Shown here: piece by piece, positions 41,063-52,081 of the stretch
How the letters are laid out: every line of letters begins with the position of its first letter
How positions within the stretch are numbered: the first letter of the stretch is position 1
NCBI GenBank assembly: GCA_028829895.1
Contig: CM054182.1
Location: 89,227,046-89,291,045 of the forward strand
DNA length: 64,000 nucleotides
Direction: 5' to 3'
DNA from: Sinotaia quadrata
Taxonomy: Eukaryota; Mollusca; Gastropoda; Architaenioglossa; Viviparidae
Position numbers and translations under genes: made by a program
Notes under the pieces: model-generated
Told to the model about the DNA's origin: nothing
Database searches by the model: none
What the model saw: the letters and a program-made list of their open reading frames with translations, nothing else

Positions 41063-42739
41063 TGTTACATGTCCAGTTTTTATTTAGAGACCCTACTTAG
41101 GAATTTTACAGAACCCTAATTTAATTAGATAAATTAATCTCTCCTCTTTCCCTAAACAGACTGGTTGCTCAAATTTATCTTTCGTCTCATATGAAAATGC
41201 GTCTTTGTAGTACAGATAAACAGATTCACGAACAGACAAATTTGTGTACAATAGCCGGCTTGGAAACTGTTAAAAACTCTATTAAATCTTTATTATTCAG
41301 AATGTTACATTTAGCTCAGTCGATCCCCCATCCAAACCACGATCAGGTCTATAAGCATAAAAATCACTACGAAAGAGGTATTAACAATAAAAGAATTTAA
41401 TAATCAAGATTTAACAATAACAATCAATTACGAAGACACAGCTTCAGATCTAAACTAAGGCAAGTTCAATGTGCTTATTTTAATCCTTGAAAGTTAATGT
41501 TACGAGAAATTGTTTGCTCGATACAGTCCATTGATTCAGAGCCCAGATCAGTTACTTATCTGTCTCAGTAGTCTTGATAAATACGTGGTCTAAGGTCAGT
41601 TCGATCCTTCCACATATCAAGCGATGTTTGCGCCGTATATCAATAGTTCCAATAACTCGTCGTCTCTCGACTTGTCACTCTAATGATGTATCTGGGCATA
41701 ACATCATCAACAATGACGGCACAGTACTTGTAACATTGTCCGACCAAGGTTGAACAAGGAACACGCACCCAACATAGAAACGAATGTGGCAATCATACGT
41801 AGAAACATAGGATAAGAAGGAAAAGAACACGCTCTGAAATAGTAGTTAATTTCTTTGAGCAATATGCGTTTACATTCGCAAATTCCGAAGCACGTGATGA
41901 TAACAATGCGCATAGTTTAAATCTTCGACTATCATGTCTTTTACAATATATTTATATTCATAAAAGATACAATATAATTCACGTGTGTTATTTTTAACAT
42001 TACATGAACGTATGAATTTCCAAACATTTACTTCATTAAAAATGGAATTCATACAAGGAGAATAAAATATAATCCAAATTAAGCAAGAGCGCTTTACAAT
42101 TTAACAATGAAATTACACGCAAGAAGGTCATTTGAATTACATAGAAATTCGCAACGTGCACAGACGTTCTGCGGCACAAGAGAATTAAAGTTTATACAGA
42201 TTAAAGTTTAAAAGGTTACAGTTAATTTATATACAATGAACTTTTAGGCTTTTAGTCATTCTTATCGAATCACGTGTGTTCGGAAGAGAATTATAATAAT
42301 TCGCACAAATACATACATAAATTCATATACAAAAATACAAATAGTAAAATGCAATAATATTGTAAGAAGTAGACATGTTACCTTCTTAAGTAGACTTTAC
42401 ATAAAAGCAACGGGTCCCATGTGTGCTCCTTACGACTCAGCAAAATATTCGGCGACTAAGATGTGTGTGTCCGGCCAGTCTGTGTGCGAGTGAAGTATAT
42501 TATCGTATCAAGAGTATTTATTGAAGTGCATGAATGCATCATGTGACTAGATCACGAGGTATGCTTGTTGATTCGAACATTCTCGACTATCGTCTAAAGT
42601 TGCATAACATAGGTTGAACTCTCTGTTGTTTCCTCGGCGGGAAAGATTCTAACAAAGGAATTCAATTCGAATATGATTTCGAATTTCTCGGATATGGGTC
42701 AGGAGTTCATGACACAGAATTTGGTCAGAATCCGCCACA
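41063..42739. mobile_element. Solo-LTR-like insertion, 1677 bp, with 5-bp target duplication
   Basis: The insertion begins TGTTACATG and ends CCGCCACA (TG...CA, as LTRs do) and is flanked on both sides by TACAG (41058-41062 and 42740-42744). Removing it and one TACAG rejoins the LINE reverse-transcriptase reading MKLY-NINAN. There are no terminal direct repeats inside, no coding domain and no primer-binding site next to an internal region, which fits a solo LTR left by LTR-LTR recombination. The block is strikingly CpG-rich compared with its neighbours, suggesting youth or escape from methylation. Orientation and family are not known. Confidence 0.75.
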
Positions 42740-42744
42740 TACAG

Positions 42745-42803
42745 CTTCATGGTGAACCAAAGGGCTGCATGACAAACCCTGTCAAACGCCTTAAGACATG
42801 ATA
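42745..42803 (-). pseudogene. LINE reverse-transcriptase fragment, upstream part
   Basis: On the minus strand the text reads LKAFDRVCHAALWFTMKLY, the (F)KKAFDRVWH-x-ALW motif preceding the catalytic core of non-LTR reverse transcriptases. It breaks off at the TACAG target duplication of the inserted LTR and resumes at 41057. Confidence 0.75.
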
Positions 42804-42835
42804 AAGGTCTTGTTGGTGCAGGACAGGACTGAAAC

Positions 42836-42930
42836 TGAGCAATACAGTAAGATTAGCAGAGAACAGAATGGAATGGAGGAAACTTTTTGTCAGGTCATCA
42901 ATGGTTCTCCAACATGGCAAAAGTTAACAA
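42836..42930 (+). pseudogene. LINE C-terminal fragment in opposite orientation
   Basis: On the plus strand the text reads TVRLAENRMEWRKLFVRSSM, like the RLAEDRE-WR-LV-RSS C-terminal tail of the same broad group of LINE proteins. A stop follows the next few codons. It lies head to head with the reverse-transcriptase fragments, so at least two insertions or an inversion are involved. Confidence 0.55.
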
Positions 42931-44628
42931 GACTAAGGGATAGATCGATATCTAGCTTGAACCAGGTCCCTATCTTCTTTAGATCTAGCTGAATAGGCAT
43001 GCATTTCTATTTGTGTATAGTTTACTATTTATGATTTACAGACATTACAATCCTGACTGAATAATTTTCCAAACAAATTTGCTTGTTATTTTTTTTTTGT
43101 TCAATTTTTCTTTGAAAACCTGTAAGAACTGCACACACGTTTTCTTTGGAGCTTAAGTGACTCTTGTCATTGCTAAATCACTAGGATTTGTTCCTGAAAA
43201 CCGTTTGATTTCAAGCAGTTGAATGTCAAATACCTTTCCCCAAAGACTTGTGTTTTATGATTCATGTATTTTTACTAATACTGTAATAGTTTGCTACATT
43301 TTATTTAATATATCATATATCGTAATGTTCATAGTTTTAAAGAATTTTGATGAAGCCGTTCAAGCGTTACAAAAAAGGAAAGAATTGGATGAATATTTTA
43401 GTAAATTATTATATAATATTAAGTAATATTAAAAAATAAAACCAAATTAGGAGGAGATTTAGGTCAATGATACATATGAACCCATACAACACATTTAGAT
43501 TTTCTGTTAATATAAATAAAATTTCAGAGTCATAGTCCTGATGGATATTGTAATATTAGCAATGAAAAGAATGTTTCTACAAAATTTTCCATGTTAAAAA
43601 TGTACTCAAACAAGCTTAATGACAGTACAAAGAGCTAAACAGATACTCTTTTAAATTTAATTTAGATTGAAGATATGACACTTGCCAAAAGGAAATAAGC
43701 TCTTCATGAATGTTTCATGCTATTGCTGACCACCAAAAAACAACCTTGACTAGAGCATTTCAGCCACTTTGTATTGTCATGCAACAATCTCAGGAATGAA
43801 TGAGAGCTTTGGTTCAGTTGACATTTGTAACACTTAATAATGTTTATAATAAAAGTTACTAGGTACTGAAACTTAGCTAGGATGTTTTAGTTTTTTTTTT
43901 ACAGTATTGACATTCCTGAAACATCTGGTTTTTATAATTATATAAATTTGAATTGGAATTGGATTCCTATTCACTTTAATATTATTTTATGTTTGATAAT
44001 ACAATCTTAATGTGTATGTAATTCAAAATTGCATGTGTTTGCCATTGTAATTTGTATTTGCCAGAAACATTTACAAGGCATTTTGCATGCTACCAATAAT
44101 AATATTCCTTATGTTACATGCTCATATATTTAAAACTGTATTCCTTTGATCTTGGCATCATCAAAGAGAAGCAACTGCAAAAAGCAAAGAAAATAAGTTA
44201 ACTGGAAACTGATATTTGGTCACTATAATTAGAAAGAAAATATAATTATTTTTAAACCTTCACACAAATCCTTTTATAAATGCACTCCCATTTTTAGTAG
44301 TTGTAGTTAATTTGCATGTTATAGGTATTTTAATGAAATTGCAAAATTGGATTCAGGAATGCAAACAAAATCATGTCAACTTGAAAAATAAATTTGGTTT
44401 TTGTTTTTTTGGGCTTTTACTTAGAGAATCAGTATGCTGACTTAATATGTTGATTGAATGTAGACATACCAAACAGTTGAGTTAATAAGAAATATCACAA
44501 TAGATGGGGAAATAAAAATAGAATTAATGACAAAGTAATAAACAGAGACCCTGTTTTTACTTAAAGAACCCTGAGCTAAAGCATGCAAAATAAAATTGAT
44601 CATTATATGTAACTACCACCATACACCC
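42931..44628. other. No gene recognised
   Basis: AT-rich stretch upstream of the minisatellite; open frames (for example 43223-43426) show no recognisable family. Confidence 0.5.
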
Positions 44629-44630
44629 AA

Positions 44631-45239
44631 AATCTAATTATGCTTTGTTATAAGTTATAACATTTAATGACAAGACTCAAATCTAATTATGCTTTGTTAT
44701 AAGTTATAACATTTAATGACAAGACTCAAATCTAATTATGCTTTGTTATAACATGTAATGACAAGACTCAAATCTAATTATGCTTTGTTATAACATTTAA
44801 TGACAAGACTCAAATCTAATTATGCTTTGTTATAAGTTATAACATTTAATGACAAGACTCAAATTATGCTTTGTTATAAGTTATAACATTTAATGACAAG
44901 ACTCAAATCTAATTATGCTTTGTTATAACATTTAATGACAAGACTCAAATCTAATATGCTTTGTTATAAGTTATAACATTTAATGACAAGACTCAAATCT
45001 AATTATGCTTTGTTATAAGTTATACCATTTAATGACAAGACTCAAAATCAAATCTAATTATGCTTTGTTATAAGTTATAACATTTAATGACAAGACTCAA
45101 ATCTAATTATGCTTTGTTATAAGTTATAACATTTAATGACAAGACTCAAATCTAATTATGCTTTGTTATAACATGTAATGACAAGACTCAAATCTAATTA
45201 TGCTTTGTTATAACATTTAATGACAAGACTCAAATCTAA
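44631..45239. repeat. 49/42-bp minisatellite, 13 copies with a duplicated four-copy block
   Basis: Unit AAATCTAATTATGCTTTGTT, then ATAAGTTATAAC and ATTTAATGACAAGACTC (49 bp). Short copies (42 bp) lack one AGTTATA. The order is L, L, S(catg), S, L, L-truncated, S, L, L, L, L, S(catg), S. The first four copies and the last four share the same order, including the private ACATG variant in the first short copy. Confidence 0.92.
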
Positions 45240-45654
45240 TGTGTCAGTTTTGCGAAATTATATAAATTGCTGACCACCAAAAAGTGCATAATTATTGATA
45301 CAGTTCATTTTATTAGTATGGTCTAAATTAATGTTATTTAAAGTAATTGTTTGTATATTTCTTTCTTTTTACAATACATGTATATACAATTCTGTAATAT
45401 TATTGAGGACAGTTATTTTTCAATTAAGATTTTCTAAGCAAGAGCAATGAGAAACTGATGTTGAGTTAGAGTAACTGCCAGAAGTTTTAGGAAAGAGGAA
45501 ATTTATTTATTGTGGTGCTCTGGCTCCCACATTTGTAACTTCCTGCCATGTATGTCATAAGTATTGCTAATCACTTAGTTTTATGAGATTTTATATTTGT
45601 TAAGAATAAAACCATCTTTATTATCATCCACAAATATATCCCCCCCCCCCCCCT

Positions 45655-45686
<32 letters not shown>

Positions 45687-47293
45687 TTCTTTTCTCTTCA
45701 TTCATTTTGTTTTCCCAGTCTGGAATTTTGCTTTTCACTGTTAGAGGACAAAAAATAGTTTAAAGGTTTCTACAGATAGTTAATGGAGAAAGTCGTTACA
45801 CAATTTATTTATTAAATGTACTATCTTAGGCATTTCACGACTCACTAGACATTTAACAAAAGCTGGGGCTCAGTCTATGTGCTAAGAATTATTACTCTCC
45901 ATATATCTTTTTAAAAAAAAAAAAAAAGTGAAGGCATAGTTACATAAGCACATTTTAACTTAAAAAAGCCTGTGACTAAGTAACAAAATTTTGCCTGTGA
46001 AATAAACTGCACTGTAATTTTATATTTATATTGCTATTGTCAGTAATGATTAAGAATTGCATTTCCCCCCAAAATAATTAGATATAAGTCTTGTGAACAT
46101 ATGCTAGCACACATTATTGATTTTAAAACAAAAGTGCAAAATTAGTCAGAATTCTAATGCTGGCTGGCCATGGCAAGAAACTTTAAAGATTCTATATTTT
46201 AAAATATGTATATATTATTATTAATTTAACACAGTGATTTAGGCCAAAAGGAATGAACCAGATAATTAAAATAATAATAATGAATAAACAAACAAAACCA
46301 TTGTCAGTGTAAATATAAATGTAGTGTGGTTTACAATGGCAGGAAGTAGAACTTGTGGTCATTTAGAAAAGATATCCATAAAAGAATAGTGTTTAAAATA
46401 TAATACAAATACCAGTTATACACCGATTTTTAACTTACATAAATGCAATCAGACATACTTAAAGACATCTCTTTTTCTCTATGGAAATTCATTTACATGA
46501 CTGAATGTAAATGAAAGAGTTGAGATCTGTTTATAGTAATATGTGTGACCAAATGAAGTGCCAGAATTAGGGTGTAAATTAAAACAAAAAAATGCTTTAT
46601 GAATGAAAAGGATTATTTTTATTGTTTTAAATAATTAGTCAAATAGTCACTTGGTTTGTAATGACTTTATAAACATGATATATTAATATCCTTGGATACT
46701 TATACTTTATCACATAGCATCAAAACTATTGGGGCCTATCTTAACATTTTTTAGAACACAATGGCATAAGACAAATAATAGAATTTTTTTATATTCCTAC
46801 CACACTATTGAAATATGTCAACTTGAAGTAAACTGCCAACACATAATTGTTTCAATACATGCATGCCAATTTTTAAAAATGTGTATTTCAACCATATTTT
46901 TGTGTATTTGTAATAATAGTAGTGGGTATGTGTAAGAGGAATTGAGGAATATTCCAGAAACATTTGAAAAGAGTAAAAAAAAATATGGAATTTTATTGTT
47001 CATAACATAGACATGCTAACAAGGTGGTTGAATATGAGAGAAGCATGCACAACTCTTTCTGCTGTAAACATCAACTTTGTAGAGAAACAAATATAAAAAA
47101 AATTGGGATTTTAATGTAGTTTATTGGCTTGGGGACAGATTGTTGTAAAGTAGTTAGGTTTCACATCAGACGTTTGAGAACAACCAGATTCTAACAGAAT
47201 GCGGATGTACACAAAGCTGATTTAAAAAAAAAATAAAATTGGGACTTTTAGCTTTCAGTTTTTCAGTTTCATTCAGATTTCCTTTCTTTTCAG
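45240..47293 (+). other. Sequence upstream of the first COX6B coding exon
   Basis: No gene recognised. Contains a C run and CA microsatellite at about 45642-45686. The last bases, TTTCTTTTCAG, form the acceptor of the COX6B exon. Confidence 0.55.
45642..45686. repeat. Poly-C followed by (CA)n
   Basis: About 15 C residues, then TGCAAA and about 14 CA units. Confidence 0.9.
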
Positions 47294-49824
47294 GGATGTC
47301 AATCATGTCGGCATGTCAATCAGATAACCTTGACGGTGGGAAATATGTTCCCAAAACTGTACGTTTTGATGCTCGCTTCCCTAACCAGAATCAAACAAAG
47401 TAAGGAAATATGCTTGTTAACCTTGTTTTATTTATTTTAACTATTACATCAGGAATTTGAAGCCATTTTTAAATTTTTATTTTAGTTGTGGAGCTCTTTG
47501 TATATTTCTAAATCAGTATCTATTTTACAAGTTTTTGAATCAGAATGTGTTCACTAATTAAATTGTTTTTTTTAAGATATTTGAAAAGTTAAAATCTTAT
47601 CAACATTTTACTATTATTGTTACCCACTTAGAAAATATTAAATATTTTCCACAGCAGTCACTAAGGCACATTAATGGGTCTACATGTTTTCAAGGTAATA
47701 AAATGCAACTGTTTTTTATGTAGAAAATACAACACTGATCATAAATTTGTGATCTCCATAAATATTTTTTAACTAAAAAGTTCTTTGTAAAATTGTTTTA
47801 TGAATTTGATAGATTTGATTCAGACAATTAGATTTGCATTATAATTATTAATATTATTACTTCCTTGGAGTAACTGTAAATTATTTTTAAAAGTTTGTAC
47901 ATTTCTTGTGGCTTTTCTTAAGTTAAAGACATTGTACAGTGCTTGTGGCTATAATTTGCTGGGTGAAATTACAGAAAAATATATTAATAATTCACAAAGA
48001 TCAGTTTATATTCATATTTTCTCAGAAAGGTGTACTAGTCCCACTATAATTATTTTAAATAGCTGAATTATTCTAATTTTTTTCAAAACATTTTCTTTTT
48101 CCCAATTTTTTTATAATTGTTGTCTGGAATGAAAATCCTTTGAAGGGTGGTATCTTTTGGTATAGTTTTAAATTGTGGATGTTTAAAAAAAAATACTAAT
48201 AAATAATGAAAGAATTTAAGTATTTTTATTTACTTTAATTAACTAGAATTTGAGTTATTCTGATTCATATTGTAAGTTCCACTATTAATTGCATAAATTT
48301 TCTAGCCATTTCCATTTTTGGTTTACTGGTCCTGTTGAAAAGTGAAATTTAAAGCTCATACATATTCTTTTTACAGATTCAATAGACTGCCTGTTTGACT
48401 TTCTTATATATTCTGGTTGTACTCTTAGGCTTGTTTGTTTCATTCATTTCCTTTTGAAGATTTATTGCAAATAAATAGCATTTAAATTTGGAGTTATTTG
48501 GTGGGTTATGCATGTTACAGAAATTGCTGGCAAAACTATATAGACTTTCATCGCTGCCAGAAAATTAAGGGAGAAGATTATGAACCCTGCAAGTACTTCC
48601 AGCGGGTCTACAGATCTCTTTGCCCAAATGCTTGGGTTAGTATTTTGCATTAATAAATGTGCTTTGAAGTCTGTTTTGTTTGCTTAGTAAATTTATTTAT
48701 AATGTAATCCTTGGGTTCACAGATTCTAGTTGCTATGGCACCTAACTTTTGAATTATATGAATTATACTTGCTTTTAATTTTTTAGTAGACTTGTAAATT
48801 AAAAAAAAATGGTGAAAACGTTCGCAAGTTCAGCTAAAAGACAAGAAAACTTTTTATTATTTCTTTGTTTCTGAATTCGAAATAAATATAAATAAATACT
48901 TTTAAAATTCTTTAAATACTTATTTTGAAAATCTTTTTAGATTATACTCACTTTAAATTTTTTAGTAGACTTGTTAAAAAAAACAACCCCCAAAACAATA
49001 AAAACGTTAAAAAAAAAACAACCCCAATAAAAACATTCGCAAGTTCAACAAAGATAAGAAAACTTTTTATTATTATTTGAAATAAATTAAAAATAATGCT
49101 TTTAAAATTTCTTAGTATGTCTGTAATACTTATTTTGAAAATATTTTTTGTAATATACTCGCTTTTAATTTTTAGTAGACTAGTTTTTAAAAAAGTAAAC
49201 GATGCTGAAATTCGCAAGTTCAACAAAAAGAAACTTTTTATTATTTATTTAATTTTGAATTTGAAATAAATTTAAAATACTACTTTTAAAATTCCTTAGT
49301 AAATCTATAATAGGCATTAATTTAAATTTTGAAAATCCATCGATAATTAATGTCACTTTTCATTTTTTAGTACACTGACCCATTCAATTATTGGTAAGCG
49401 TCAAAATAGCCTGACATGGTGGCGTCTGCTGACGCATTTCCACCTGACACTCAACCGGTTAAATTGTAATTTTTTTTAAGTTAAAATTTCAGCATAGTAG
49501 TCAAGTAATGTCAGATTTCAGCTTTTACAATTTGTTTCACAGGAAACATTCAAGTGGTTTGAACAATATAATTTTTGGTTAGATTTGTTTGATAGTGCAA
49601 GTGCATTATGACTTTTTTTAGTTGATGATATTAGTAATGATGTAAGAAATATTGTGTTGGAATCTGTTATATGCCTTAAAACTGTCAACATTCATTTATA
49701 TATAATTATTATGCTATTGTTGTTTTATGAATAATTAGTAATTCTTTTTATTTTACATATATTTTATCAGGTACAGAAATGGGATGAGCAAAGAGAAAAT
49801 GGAATCTTTCCTGCCAAGATTTGA
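47294..49824 (+). CDS. COX6B: COX6B, cytochrome c oxidase subunit 6B (three coding exons, complete)
   Basis: Exons 47294-47399 (ATG at 47296), 48521-48635 and 49771-49824 join in phase to 90 aa. COX6B is the intermembrane-space subunit that helps hold the cytochrome c oxidase dimer together. The CHCH signature is intact: C37-x9-C47 and C58-x10-C69 ([24 protein letters not shown]), the pattern specific to COX6B. Flanking landmarks are [12 protein letters not shown] before the first cysteine and [14 protein letters not shown] at the C-terminus, very near animal COX6B1. The length fits the family (about 86 aa). No presequence is expected, since import relies on the MIA40 disulfide relay. A second methionine at residue 4 is an alternative start. 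An AATAAA at 50112-50117 is a good poly(A) candidate. Upstream noncoding exon(s) must exist. Confidence 0.95.
48764..49385. repeat. Degenerate tandem repeat of about 190-200 bp in COX6B intron
   Basis: Three copies and a partial fourth start near 48764, 48945, 49155 and 49355. Shared words are ACT.GCTTTTAATTTTTTAGTA, GACT.GT, TTCGCAAGTTCA, AAACTTTTTATTAT, GAAATAAAT and ACTTTTAAAATTC. The second copy has an extra internal AACAACCCC duplication. Confidence 0.8.
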
Positions 49825-50111
49825 GCAGTTCCAAATGGCAGCTGAAATTAACATTTTTATTTTTTGCTGTTATTCTTTTTACAACTTCAAATAATTTTAA
49901 GTGTGGATTAATGAGAGAACATTAGTACAGTCTGAATGAAGTTGTCACATATATTTAACTGCGCAAAAACATACCTTTAATTCTCAGGTTGTGTTCTTGT
50001 TACTGACACAATGAGTAAATAGTTTGCATTAATTTTATCTCTTGTTTTTGAGTTCATGAGAGATTGCAGGATGACCAAAATTTTTGGGTAGAATCATGCA
50101 CACAAAAATAT

Positions 50112-50117
50112 AATAAA
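50112..50117 (+). terminator. Candidate COX6B poly(A) signal AATAAA
   Basis: Canonical hexamer about 290 bases after the COX6B stop codon; chosen by position only. Confidence 0.4.
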
Positions 50118-50786
50118 TACATCATAATTTAAAAACAAACCTATGTATATAGAACAAAGAAGAATGTATTTTTTTTGGTAATAAAATTATTACTGTAATT
50201 TATCTCTAATAAGTCAAATTTCTGCATAACTTTAAGCATTTTTATTTTCATTGTGCTCTGCTAATTTTTCTCTATAACTCGATTGAAGATATAAAATTCT
50301 CATTAACTCAAATCTTAGAATCAGTCATTTTTATGGGTGTCGAACATAATCAGGAATCTTACAATGTCTTGACATTAGTAGTCTTAGGAAAAGAGGAACA
50401 TCTGCTTGTAGAAAGAAAATGTCGGCTAATAATAAATGTAATGCACCTGATGTCACGAAACATCAGGCAAGAGTTTATTCATCACCTCCATACCACCTTC
50501 ACACTCCGGCATAAATAAACACACAAAAATGGCTAAAAAGCTTAATCACTTGATAGAAATTTACCTATGTATATATGGCATTTTATTATTTATATAACTA
50601 TTCAGCCGTTAAAAACTGTTGTTATAGGTAATGTTTTCTTCAATAAACAATAGAGACCCTGAACATAAATTTTTGGTTAATTCAGACTTAATAAAAGCAT
50701 TTCAACTAGTTCCTTCTTTATTAGAAGTAAAAATAACAAGATTATTTGAACATGAAAAATGTGAACTTTTGTTAATATATATCTAT

Positions 50787-51440
50787 ATCACCTGATGTAA
50801 TCAATATACGCACATCCATTTCTGTAGGAAGAACAGCATGATGATCAAATTCCAGCAGATGAAAATCACCCAAACTTAAATCATCAGATGAAACTATATA
50901 TAAATCAAATTCAACATTTAAGAAATCAGAATACTCATAACTTGAGTACCATTGATGGCCGACACCTTTCAAATTCAAACCACAATCCCCAACCTCATCT
51001 AATAAATACAATAACTGCAATGAAGGTAAAACAAAATCACCGCTGGAACAATTGTTCAAGTAGTGTCGGTCTCCTGCCCATCTACTAATGATCAACAACA
51101 CCTATTTATCATCAATGATAAAGCAGCATAGCCAACAAATCTAATAATCATAATTAAAATTATTGCATGATCAGGGAAAAAATCAACTCTTCTATTATAG
51201 GAGACACTGCATCTTGAAATCCTAACTGCCCTCGAAAACTCGTAACTTATAATTAAAGCACACAGATGATTTTATGAAAATCAGCAGGTAAAATATCTCA
51301 CTCTAATGACATCCCAATAAAAACTTCAAACAAAACCAAGCTGTGACACTAATGCCTCTCAAACAATCATCATAAAATACAATATATATATTTTTAATAA
51401 ACAGACTAATTGTATAGATTTGTTGACTGAAGATGGGTAC
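50787..51440 (-). pseudogene. NUMT: nuclear copy of mitochondrial cox1 3' end plus cox2 5' two-thirds
   Basis: On the minus strand the cox1 tail appears first: IV-TGA-EALVSQ, then ILPADFH after a frameshift. Adjacent cox2 follows: GQLGFQDAVSPI, EELIFFPDHA, SLVDGQE, T-TGA-TIVPA, PSLQLLYLLDEVGDCGLNLK, HQWYSSYEYSDFLNVEFD, SLGDFHLLEFD and VLPTEMDVRILITSGDI, where similarity stops. TGA stands at conserved tryptophans in IV-W-EAL and T-W-TIVPA, as the mitochondrial code predicts and the nuclear code forbids. Several frameshifts are present and no nuclear function is possible. The cox1-cox2 adjacency is the order found in many gastropods and chitons. Confidence 0.9.
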
Positions 51441-51765
51441 AGACTTAATTTCTCTATACATTATGTCCTCTTGGGGAAAAGAAGTATGGATGTTTAAAAT
51501 CATATATCTTACATTTCAATGTATGTGCTTGGCACTCTTTCATTCATTTATCTTCTGCAAACTTTCTGGGGTTCTTGTGAACCACTTAATAGGCTGTCAT
51601 GGAGCACACCTGAATAAACACCTCTTTGTAAATTACAGGCAGATCATTTGTGTGTGGCACAGCAGCTATGCACATTTTCTTCTTTGCACTTTCGAGAGAG
51701 CTTTCAAGCAGAGGACTCTATCCTCCTTCATTCCAGCAGCCACTGAGTGTAACAACAATGGATAG
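51441..51765 (+). other. Open frame without clear identity, possible LINE tail
   Basis: A plus-strand frame begins within the NUMT edge at 51433 and ends RTLSSFIPAATECNNNG at 51765. The final words faintly recall the NSF(I/V)P-A...LN ending of some LINE proteins. Nothing else supports a gene. Confidence 0.25.
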
Positions 51766-51811
51766 GTAATATGTACATGTCAAGCTATACCTAAAGCCTT
51801 TTCTTCCAGAC

Positions 51812-52081
51812 TTGGCAAGGAAAATCATGACACAGATGATGCTGGTTAGAACAGTTCTGCTCAAGGAGGTTGGTCACGTGGCGGTGCTCTTTACCTACAG
51901 GAACCCCTTCACCTCTCCTCAAGATATACCTGAAACCATGACACTAGAAATACTAGTGGGGAACGTGATAGAGAAACTTCACGAGGAAAGTCCTGTTCCT
52001 CTTAGCTATGATTTTATAGCTGTAGAAGGTTTTGGAATATTGTGCCTCCACCTCCACTGCAAACATCCACTAAAGAATTAA
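51812..52081 (+). CDS. Unrecognised 89-codon open frame with protein-like composition
   Basis: The frame begins MARKIMTQMMLVRTVLLKEV and continues with a balanced composition (YRNPFTSPQDIPETMTLEI, VIEKLHEESPVPLSYDFIAV). It is open through 52081 and upstream beyond the ATG to about 51785. I recognise no family. Local GC is higher than the surroundings, and the words read like a real exon or a recently dead one rather than AT-rich noise. No clear acceptor or donor defines it. It lies 370 bp past the NUMT. Confidence 0.3.
   Translation: MARKIMTQMMLVRTVLLKEVGHVAVLFTYRNPFTSPQDIPETMTLEILVGNVIEKLHEESPVPLSYDFIAVEGFGILCLHLHCKHPLKN

Noticed and set aside
44631..45239. Possible CRISPR-like or regulatory repeat array
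   Set aside because: Head-to-tail minisatellite with length variants, no spacers.
50200..50700. Phrases such as CTCTATAACTCGATTGAAG resembling pogo/Tigger termini
   Set aside because: Only loosely similar; no inverted partner and no TA duplication could be identified.
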